In this document: one piece after another, positions 55,823-64,000 of the stretch
How the letters are laid out: each line of letters opens with the position of its first letter
Position numbering within the stretch: position 1 is the stretch's first letter
DNA from: Balamuthia mandrillaris
Lineage: Eukaryota > Discosea > Longamoebia > Balamuthiidae
DNA length: 64,000 nt
Direction of reading: 5' to 3'
Assembly: GCA_031835245.1 (NCBI GenBank)
Contig: JAVKOQ010000147.1
Coordinates: forward strand, 62,001 to 126,000
Notes under the pieces: generated by a model
Databases searched by the model: none
What the model saw: only the letters and a program-made list of their open reading frames with translations
Told to the model about the DNA's origin: nothing
Program-made: the position numbers and the translations under genes

Positions 55823-58800
55823 ATGAGTTCGGGTGGAAGCGGAGGCGGCGACCCTGGGCTGTTGGGCAGTGTGCCAAAGGGTGTAGTGTGGTTTGCTTTG
55901 GCTGGCAGCGTAGTAGGCATAGGCGTAGCGGCCTATCTCGTAGGCAACGCCAAGATCAAACGGTAACAGATTTTTTGTTTAAAAACATTTTAATTCAATC
56001 CAATCCTCTCATCTCCCTTTTCCTTTTCGTATCACTTATGATGCCAAACAAGAAGCAATAAAGGAAGTAACCAGCGGATAGGTACTCAACGCTCCGCCTC
56101 GCATGCTCCCTCTCCCAACGCTGCTCGCATCCCCCTCTCCAAGGCCGTTCTTCTCGACCCAGAGACGCTCTACAAGGAGCTCGAGTACAGTCGTGCCAAC
56201 AATGACGTGGCCTCCGAGATCAACCTCCTCTATGCTCTCGGCGCTGCCTGCTTGAAGGCTAACTTCTCGGAGAGCTCTGCCACGATCAGCCGTTCCCAAA
56301 CTCTCGAAGCCAAACACGTATACTGTCTTCTTCGACTTTAACTCACATACTTCTCCTGTTCTCCCCTCTTCCCGTTTTCTCTTTTCGCTTCTCTCTTCTT
56401 TCTCTGTACTAAAATGCTACTTTCTAACGAACACTGGTAGTGTTTCATGTTAGCTCTGCAACTGGCCTCACAGATCAAGTCAGAGATGGAGGCCGTCTTG
56501 GAGGTCGAGTTGGGTGTTCTTCACTTCACTCTGCAGGAATCCTTAGAAACCATTAACTTTTTAGAACGCGGTCTCAGCGTCTACATAAACTATCCTGCCG
56601 CTTCTTCCTCAGACGCTCTGAACACACAGTCTCAACAACAGCAATACCTGCTCAATTTCTTCATCATGTTGGTGGAGTGCTATCATACCTTGAAAGAATA
56701 CAAGAGAGGCATTGCCTTCCTGCTCAAAACCATTTCCACGTTGAAGGAGAGAAGCTACCTGCAGGAAGCGGAGGGAGAAGGCCAATCTGCAGTACAGGCC
56801 GAACTCTTGCCTAACCTCTACTTTCATGTGGGTGAGCTCTATTTTGCAGCGGATGATCACGAGCGCTGTGCTCATTATCTGGAGCAAGTGGACGAGTCAC
56901 AAGTGCAAATGTTGATATCGCAAGTCATTCCCTCTTTTTACAGTTATTTGGGCAATTCTTATCACGCCACTCGCCAATATGAGAAGGTAGTGTTTCTCTA
57001 TTCTTGCTTCTCTTTCATCCATGATCATGGTTTTAAAAACTCTCTCTTTCGCACTCTCTTCTCTCTCTCTCTCTCTCTCTCACTCTCTCACAACAGGCTG
57101 TTGCTGCTCTCAACAAGTATTTGACGTATGAGGAGACACAAATGGTACCGGAGAGCGTGCTGAAATGCATGACTCTACTTGCCACCGCTCATCGAGAGCT
57201 GGACAACAAGGCGTCTTGTAGCAAATGCGTTGAAGAGGCGATCAACATTATTTCTCAGGTTATTTTCGCTCCTTATCTTGTTATTCTTTCAGTAACTCGT
57301 TTACTCATCCATTTGTTTACATACATCAAAAAAATAGATGGACACAAACAAGAACATTCTTCTTGCCCTTCAAAATACATACAAACTCGGCATCATGTGC
57401 TCCTCCTTCCTGGAAGAATATGACAAAGCATTATTCCTTCTTGAAAAAGCGCACGCGTTGGCCAAGACCTTGCTGCGGGATCAAGATAGCAAATGGACGG
57501 TCAACATCGTGCTCGATCTGGCTGACGTCTGCGTGAGTCTTAAAAAACGAGAAAGAGCAATAGAACTCATTGAGACAACGCTTGAAGATGCCAAAAAACA
57601 CGACAAGACTGGTGATAGCGGTGATGGTGTTCATTCCTCACCCATTGAAGATCCTGAGTTTAGAGCTGCCATGATTGCCAGCTGGATTAAGGTTTTTATC
57701 ACTGTTCCGCTGGTTTTTTTAACTATCTTATGTTTGTTTCTTTGTCTTTATTGTTATTCTTTATTTATTGATCAACTCTCACTTCCTTTATTTTCTTTGC
57801 TCTACCTCCTTCTCTCCTTTGTTTTATTTTTTGCAGTTGGCCAAACTTCATTCAGAGCAATGTCAAAAGGAACAAGCTGTTCGAGTACTGAAACAAGCTC
57901 TCAAGCTCGTGCAACCTTACAAAAACGCTGACAAGTCGTTAGAAACCGAAGGGTACCTGCGGTACCAACTCGGAAAGATTTTGTCGTTGATGGGTCGTTT
58001 GAGTGAAGCCAGCGACCATCTTGCAGCAAGCTTCGAGCTCTACTCCAATTCCTCCAATGTTTCCATTCGAGCCTCCATCGGCGCTGCTTTGGCTAACAAC
58101 AAGATTCAAGCTGGCCACTTTGCAGAAGGTCTTCTTCTTGTTCTTTTTCTTCTCATCCTTTTTTTTTTCCTCTTCTTCTTGATCTGAAACCAATTCACAC
58201 TTTAATAAACAGGAATGGAACTTTTGAAGGAGATTCAGGAGCTGGCACACAACAAGCTCCTCAAGTCGGCTGTTGCTCAAGAGGATGTTTGCAACGACAC
58301 AGGCGAGGTTTTCTTGTTCTTGGGCCGACTAGACGAAGCCCAAAAGGACTTGGAGAAGGTTGGATAATATTGTACTTATACCGCTTAGTTGCATTTCCTT
58401 TGACATGCTCTCTCAGGCCTATATTGCTGCTAAAGAAAAGAACACGAGGAACGGATTGGCTTCTTTGCTTCGTTGGGCTTCTGTTTGTACTCTCCAGAGC
58501 GACAACGAGCGAGCCGCTCAACTCTTGGAAGATGCTCAAAAGCTGGCTGATGAAAACGAGGTAATGCAGAGACAACAAGGAAGATTTTACGCCAGATTTC
58601 TAACCCATACAAATCACAGTCATCCTTGCAACAAGGATCTGTGGCCATTACAAGGGCAAACTACCACATGAGCGTAGGTGAGATTGCCGCAGCGGAGCTT
58701 TTGCTGCAAGTGGCCGAACAGAATTTGGACCCTCAAGCCAAGGGCAGCACCTCCTGCGGCGTGTCAACAGTAAAAGCTACCAGGGCGGCCCTCCTTCTTT

Positions 58801-59503
58801 GGAGTGGTCGCGAGGAGGAGAGCATTCGTTGCAGCGAGGAGTGCTTGGCTATGATGCAGGAGGACCCCATTGCCAGAGAAAACAAGTTGCTCAGCACTCA
58901 TCTTAGCATCACGCTGGCTGTTGTCTACTTTCATGCTGGCAGGTTCGATACTGCGGTGGACCTTTTGTGGCCAGAGGAAGAGAAAGAATTGGTGGTGGTG
59001 GAGTTTTTGAGGAAGAACGGCCTACAAAGAGCTTTGGTGGAGGCATTGTGCGTGGTGGGCGCGGCCAAGTGTGCGCAGGGAGGTGTGTTCTCGGAGGACG
59101 CTAAGGTGGCATTCGAGGAGGCGGAAGCCTTGTTAGGCGAGGACAAAGCCTTGCAACTCAGGTTCAAGTACTACAAGGTATGTTCTTTCTTGGCCTTTGT
59201 ATCCATCCTGTTGTTTCCTTCTCTTGCTCGTCTCTTCTCTTATCCTCATACACAACATAAATAAAGGGTCTCGCCCTTGCTCACGAGGATGAAACGGAGG
59301 CGCGGTTCATGATGGAAGAAGCTTTCCGGCTGGCTGAAGAAACAGGAGACAAGCTCATTCAAGGCCTAGTGATGCTGTCCTTGATCCAGTTGGCGGACAA
59401 AGCGGGCGACGAGACGGAAGAGCCCAGAAAAGCCCTTTCCAGCCTTGCTCAGGAGTGCGGCAACGTCTTCCTGCAAAACATGCTCGACCATTCCTCCGAC
59501 TGA
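55823..59503 (+). CDS. Membrane-anchored TPR-repeat protein
   Basis: Ten exons (55823-55962, 56053-56317, 56441-56986, 57097-57258, 57338-57691, 57837-58128, 58213-58358, 58417-58560, 58620-59177, 59267-59503) give 947 residues in frame. A Gly/Ser-rich start is followed by one membrane span at about 19-39 (KGVVWFALAGSVVGIGVAAY) and a basic segment (AKIKRSNKGSNQR). The remainder is all-helical, with TPR-like repeats: YALGAACLKANF, ECYHTLKEYKRGIAFLLK, NLYFHVGELYFAADDHERCA, ALQNTYKLGIMCSSFLEEYD, LAKLHSEQCQKEQAVRVL and ANYHMSVGEIAAAELLL. The short N-terminal anchor with a large cytosolic TPR domain recalls organelle-surface adaptors, but no specific family is evident. In-frame ATGs from 55664 are alternative starts. 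Confidence 0.75.
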
Positions 59504-60114
59504 AATTAATCCCCTTTTTCCTCATCTCATTCGTCAGGCTTTGAACCAGAGCCGAAGAGAGATCTATTTAATCCATCCCCTTTCATTTTTCTTTCCATCC
59601 CCATTGCTTTTTTTTTTTGGGCCGACGTTTTTCCCGCCAATTTTTACCCGTCCTACGCACTGCCATTGGCGCGGTCCCAGACATGCTTGACAAGCACAGC
59701 AGGCCCAAATGACCCTATTTAGCAGGCGTGACACAAATAGGGACAATATTGTGCTACGTCATCACGTCAGCTCCCGCTACGATGAACCTGGCTGGCCCGC
59801 GAGATATCCGCCAAAGGAAAACCTTAGACAGAGAGAAGGGAATGGAAGGGAGAGGGAAGGGAAAAGCCAGAAAAGAAAGAAAGAGCACAAATAAAGAAGG
59901 AAAGCAGCAGATACGGCGTAGTGCAAAGAGGGTAACCGGAACTTGAATTAGCAAAAAGAGTACTGCAGCGGCAGGCACGAACGGGGGGAAGAGACGAGAG
60001 GATAAATAGAAACTCCCGTTCACCTTCGAAGAAACGTTTGTATTTTGATCACAACCAAACCCAAAGGAACAAATAAACCAACGTAGCATCGAGTGCTGAG
60101 CTACACAAACAAAC
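59504..60114 (+). promoter_or_regulatory. Intergenic region with E2F-like site
   Basis: 611 bp. TTTCCCGCC at 59630-59638 overlaps CCAAT (CCGCCAATTTT), with ATTGGCGCGG about 25 bp on. CGTCATCACGTCA near 59758 is CRE-like. No gene was seen; a plus-strand frame near 59709 is Lys/Arg/Glu-rich and unsupported. Confidence 0.4.
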
Positions 60115-60631
60115 ATGGCCATGCAACATCAGCTGAACCAAGGACTAGCGGAGCTCGATCGCTACCCAATGCTTAACATGAGCCCGGAAGTGGACGCTCC
60201 CTTCGCTACCGTTCCAACGGCTGTGGAAGAGAATCGACCCGCGTACCTGCAACCTCAGACCATCGTGGAAGGTTTGCTACGCCTGCCCTCCCCCGTCTTT
60301 TTTTTGCCACCCCATGCTCATTCGCTCTTCTAAACGCCTCCATCAGAGTTCCAACGAGAGGTCACAAGCATGCTTCAACAGAGCTACGCCGTTTTCAGGT
60401 TGGTAGCAGTTAAAAACTACTGTCAACTTTGTCGTTCACCAGAGCACTGACTTTCTGTTTGTTCACAGAGAGCTGAACGAAGAGGAGCATGCCTTGCGCC
60501 ACTACGCCATGGAGGACATGAACCACCAGCGGAAGCTCGCAAAGAGGCAACGAAAGGAGATCGAGAAGGCCCAAAACTTTATTCACCTCTTCATGAAGAA
60601 CCTCACTGCCTCCGTCCCTATCTCTGAGTAA
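60115..60631 (+). CDS. Small coiled-coil protein, unrecognised
   Basis: Three exons (60115-60271, 60347-60398, 60469-60631) give 123 residues. The N-terminal 50 residues are mixed and Pro-containing (MAMQHQLNQGLAELDRYPML). The rest is one long helix: EFQREVTSMLQQSYAVFREL, then NEEEHALRHYAMEDMNHQRK and RQRKEIEKAQNFIHLFMKNL. No family recognised. Size and helix suggest a subunit of a larger complex. Confidence 0.65.
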
Positions 60632-61724
60632 AGCCCCACACGCCCACATGTAGATCTGGTCGGTGAAGGTGTTTTTTTTGTTTGCTGTTGTTTGCCGAGT
60701 TGAAAACACGTCACCATGTGAAAAGCTGTACATACATTTAAAAAAAATAATAATTACAAACAAGACCATCACCGTTTCTCTGCTCCTATGACATTGATGG
60801 CGTGAGTGGGCGCCCTGCATGCTCTATCGGGTGGGAAGGGGTGCATCCCTTTCCTAAATTGAAATTCTTCCAATGATCTGCCCGTTCGTTGGAATTTCCC
60901 CCGGATCCACCAATCCGGCGTTGAAGATGTACCTCCACGTGAAATTTCGCAGCCAAAGCCCGATGGCGGAACTGTGTTGCTTAGATGGGCAGGCCGTCGC
61001 ATAAAAGGCCCGTTTGTACAGTTTATTCCTTAAACATTTCAAATGAAGCAATGCGGACGAAAACTGGTAGAAAATCAGTAGACATCAAGCTTAGTTTAGC
61101 AAAAAAAGCCCGATCGTTAATTAATCAATGCGCACGGAGCACAGATCCTGACCACTCCCTGTTTGTAAAATATGCCACCATAGGCTGGGAGACCGAGCAT
61201 TTTGTCGGAACGTTCGCGAATGAGTTTCGTTTGATAATTCGTTACGATTGTACCATCATCACCAAGCACTTTGCCTGTCCCTCGAGTCACTTTTTTTTCC
61301 TATATTCTGTTATTTCTTTAATCCACTAGAGAAAGCATTACATCCAGCCAAAAAACCTACTATAGCGGCAGTTCGAGGCTTTGCTAAAGCCACAAAAGAT
61401 AAACTCTGCGTTTTTACCTTGTGCAGCCGTATTCGCCATTTGGTTTTCTTGGGGGTTCATTATAGAGATATATTGAGGTTCGTATTGAGAGATTTTGTTT
61501 TGCAAGTCAAATCGGAGACATTGTTCAGGGAATTTGTTCAGGGTTTTTGCGTACGTTTTGGGTAACCCGACTTGCTTTCCTTTTTCTTTTGTTTTATCTT
61601 TCCACCAGATAGATAGAAGAAATACCAAGTTTGAAACAGCATATCAATACAGAAAGACAAAGGCTGGAAGAGCCCGAGAGGGAGAAGAGAGGGAGAGAAG
61701 GGAAGCAAATAGACCGACCGTCAA
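60632..61724. other. Long low-GC stretch without a supportable gene
   Basis: 1093 bp, visibly more AT-rich than neighbours. It contains CATAAAAGG at about 61000, 50 bp before an ATG at 61051 whose frame begins MRTKTGRKSVDIKLSLAKKA and stays open to 61329. A second open stretch at 61330-61565 (KKPTIAAVRGFAKATKDK) is not joined by a clean splice. Minus-strand frames of similar length overlap. I cannot decide whether a gene is present. Confidence 0.4.
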
Positions 61725-61898
61725 ATGCATTTTCAGGATGTTCCTCTGCTTCCACAACACCGAAGAAACAGAAAAAGAACACAACGAATAGAAGAAACAG
61801 GCGAAACGGCAGAAAAAGAAGGAGAAGCAGAAAAAGCAGAAGCAGAAATATCTGGCGTCAAAGTACAATTTGAAGGCCAAACCTCTTCTTCTTCTTCT

Positions 61899-61931
<33 letters not shown>

Positions 61932-63902
61932 GGACAAGTAATGATGCAAACAAGCAAGCCACCGACAACAGAGCATCAGAAAAAAAGAAGAAAGGTTTTA
62001 AAGGATACAACTACCTATATTGAAACCACAATAGAAGAAGCAGCAACAAGCGAAGACGAAGAAACCATGATTGCCATCGGCCGCGAAGCGGAAGAAAGAG
62101 AACAAAGCAACCTCATGCTGCTGGAATCACAAAGAAGAGAACCTTCTTCTCTTCCTCCTTCTGCTGAACAAAGATTAGATGTAATGGAAATGAACTTTCA
62201 GCCTTCATTTACTCTTCCCAGCCTCTTTACTTCTTCCTCTACCTCTTCACCTTCTTCACACCCAGAACAACAACTTCCTTCTGTGCAATATATTCCTTCT
62301 CCTTCTCCTCTTCGTCCATCTTCATCTGTTTCCACTTCTTCGCATCGATGGCGACGACAAGAGGCTCGTCTCTCGGCTCCGTTCTTTCGCGAGTTGGATG
62401 CTGTACTCCAGAAGAATGAACGACAAAGAACAAAAGTTGAACGAAGAGAAGAGAAGAGAGAAGAAGCGCCAGCAAGAGGCAGAGTGGAAACAGGTACCCT
62501 CGTTCCTCTGCAAACATCACGTATCAAGCCAGCCGAACAGCAAGAAGAACACAAGAGTGAAACGGGTTCTGTTTCTACTTCCCCACGTGTCCTTTCATCC
62601 GTTCCGTCTTCATCAGACGAAGAAGGAGAAGAAGAAGAGGAGGAAAAAGAGGAAGAGGAAGAGGAGGAAGGAGAAGAAGAACGGGATAGTGATCGACGGC
62701 ATTCCTCTCCGCAAGGGCCTGGTCCCCTACGAAGAAAGCATTGTGCTTGCAGGAACTCACGTTGCTTGAAGATGTACTGCGATTGCTTTGCCTCGCAGTC
62801 GTACTGTCAGGATTGCGGTTGCGTTGGGTGCTTGAACACGAAGGAGAACGAGTCGTTGGTCAGGGACGCCATATATTCCGTTTTGGAACGGAACAGGTCC
62901 GCCTTCCGGGAGAAGATAAGCAAAGAGGGAGATGAAACTCAAGTAAGTTGCTCACTCTTTCGTTGTCTGTGGTGTTGTTCTGTGGTTTGTGCTGTTGTTG
63001 CTGTTTGTGGGAAGCAGAACAAACCTTGTTCCGTTGCATTCTGGCTAACGGAGAGCTTATTTTTCAAGGAGTGGCATCACGTGCGTGGCTGCCATTGTAA
63101 GAAGTCAGGTTGTCTGAAACGCTACTGCGAGTGCTTCAGAGCGATGGTTCCCTGTGGCCCCAAATGTCGGTGTGTCGATTGCAAGAACTGCGCTTCTTCT
63201 CCTGCTTTGCAACGTCATTCACATTCAGAAACTGAAGCAGGCGTATCCACTGCATCTTCATCTTCTTCTTCCACATCCACTTCAACTTCCCCCTCTCCTC
63301 TTCCTAGCTCGCCAAGAGAAACTGTTGAACTACAGCCTCAACCATCTCCTTCTTCTTCACAAGTAACCATTCAAACTTTCCCACCGATCTTCCCTGCACC
63401 CCCGCCCTTTCACTTTCTTCCAGTTGCCGCAGCTCCATATCTTTCGCCATCCTCTTCTGCTCCGCTTCCTGCTAACTATCCTCCCATTCTTCCAAGACAA
63501 ATACCACGAGCTGCGACGTGGCCCTCTCCTCCTCCTCCTTCCCTTGCTGCATCTTCTGCTGCGCCTTTCGATCCCTCTCTTTGTACAAATACTACGGTTC
63601 GGTCGAGTCGTTCTTCCAGCTATCCTCCTTATCCATATGCGCCTCAATCTTTACCTACTCCTCACCAACAGCCACACCTTCCCCCAACGCTTGGTCCTCC
63701 TCCTCCCACAACGACAACACATCCTTACTTTGCAAGGACTGATTTTGCAACGCAACCGTTACCATTCACCGCGTCGGCCTCTTCTTCCTCCTCCTCTCTC
63801 ACCTATCCTAGTGGGAGCCTTCCTCTCCATCATCCCGTTGTTCTGCCTTCTATACCGTCTACACCTAGGGTTCCCTCCCCTCTCCATAAAAAACATTCTT
63901 AA
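61725..63902 (+). CDS. LIN54/TSO1-like CXC-domain protein
   Basis: Two exons (61725-62942, 63069-63902) give 683 residues. Two CXC domains with the family linker are present: KHCACRNSRCLKMYCDCF with CQDCGCVGCLN (about 338-372), then the conserved NESLVRDAIYSVLERNRSAF spacer, then GCHCKKSGCLKRYCECF with CGPKCRCVDCKNC (about 413-445). Each domain binds zinc and inserts a Tyr into the DNA minor groove; the key DNA-contact Tyr residues are in MYCDC and RYCEC. LIN54 is the DNA-binding subunit of MuvB (recognising TTYRAA-type CHR sites), while plant TSO1/TCX proteins are relatives. The N-terminal half is Ser/Glu-rich; the C-terminus is Ser/Pro-rich. LIN9 is encoded 36 kb away in this window. Confidence 0.9.
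61883..61930. repeat. Coding (TTC)n tract
   Basis: In-frame run giving 16 consecutive Ser in the CXC protein, read as TCT/TCC codons. Confidence 0.9.
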
Positions 63903-64000
63903 GAAAATGGGTGTGCATTCCTTCGCTTGTATTCTTTGGTGGCCGCATTATGAAGCTGGTGTAATGATTACTTAAAGTGATGCAGTGACTTGTTTCAGGT
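63903..64000. other. 3' flank of the CXC gene
   Basis: 98 bp after the stop; no feature recognised. Confidence 0.5.

Overview
This is nuclear DNA of a unicellular eukaryote with a compact, intron-rich genome. Genes sit on both strands, often less than 300 bp apart. Most coding sequences can be rebuilt by joining exons across GT-AG introns, most of them about 50-300 bp long, and the joined exons keep frame from start to stop in nearly every model. Gene content points to Amoebozoa, possibly a discosean such as an Acanthamoeba or Balamuthia relative: a leucine-rich-repeat MAP-kinase-phosphatase-like protein, many Ras-type proteins, a sedolisin, an FG-GAP surface protein, and CRIB/C2 signalling proteins. 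That placement is inference, because no rRNA or organellar marker lies in the window.

Layout. 0-4.7 kb (minus strand): a PEX5-like TPR exon, an F-box gene, an inositol polyphosphate kinase whose introns are full of satellites, and a Glu-rich protein. 4.9-16.7 kb (plus strand): a Cys/Met-metabolism PLP enzyme, an LRR dual-specificity phosphatase, a secreted sedolisin, an ATC-hydrolase-like protein, a serine/threonine dehydratase and COX10. 17-20.5 kb (minus): a Nudix hydrolase, a decayed Ty3/gypsy integrase fragment and an FG-GAP membrane protein. 20.9-27.4 kb (plus): LIN9, a rhomboid protease and a Ras GTPase. 27.5-36.1 kb: a CRIB-C2-papain-like protein (minus), DOT1 fused to a chromodomain (plus), a small coiled-coil protein (minus) and a Vti1-type SNARE (plus). 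36.5-47.7 kb: SPT4, two F-box/Ras fusion genes on opposite strands, a Ser-rich protein with CRIB-like half-motifs, a multi-span membrane protein, the ESCRT-III subunit Vps2 and a thiamine-binding-family protein. 48-55 kb (minus): a 2079-residue single-pass surface protein. 55.8-63.9 kb (plus): a membrane-anchored TPR protein, a small coiled-coil protein and a LIN54-type CXC protein.

The best candidate for something undescribed is the pair of F-box/Ras fusions near 38-39 kb and 45-47 kb. Both carry an F-box, a Ras fold with the same substitutions at the residues that bind GTP and magnesium, and a C-terminal CAAX box. They share intron positions, so they are old paralogues under selection rather than decayed genes. 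Other unusual architectures are DOT1-chromodomain and CRIB-C2-NlpC/P60-like. LIN9 and LIN54, two MuvB/DREAM core subunits, both lie in this window, together with several E2F-like sites.

Repeats are dense and mostly intronic. Nearly all low-complexity introns are pyrimidine-rich on the sense strand. One minisatellite family is shared, in the same transcriptional orientation, by introns of two unrelated genes. A recurring palindromic element built from TGTCGACA and CATGTCGTC lies upstream of several genes. Exon coordinates come from reading splice sites and reading frame by eye and may be off by a few bases.
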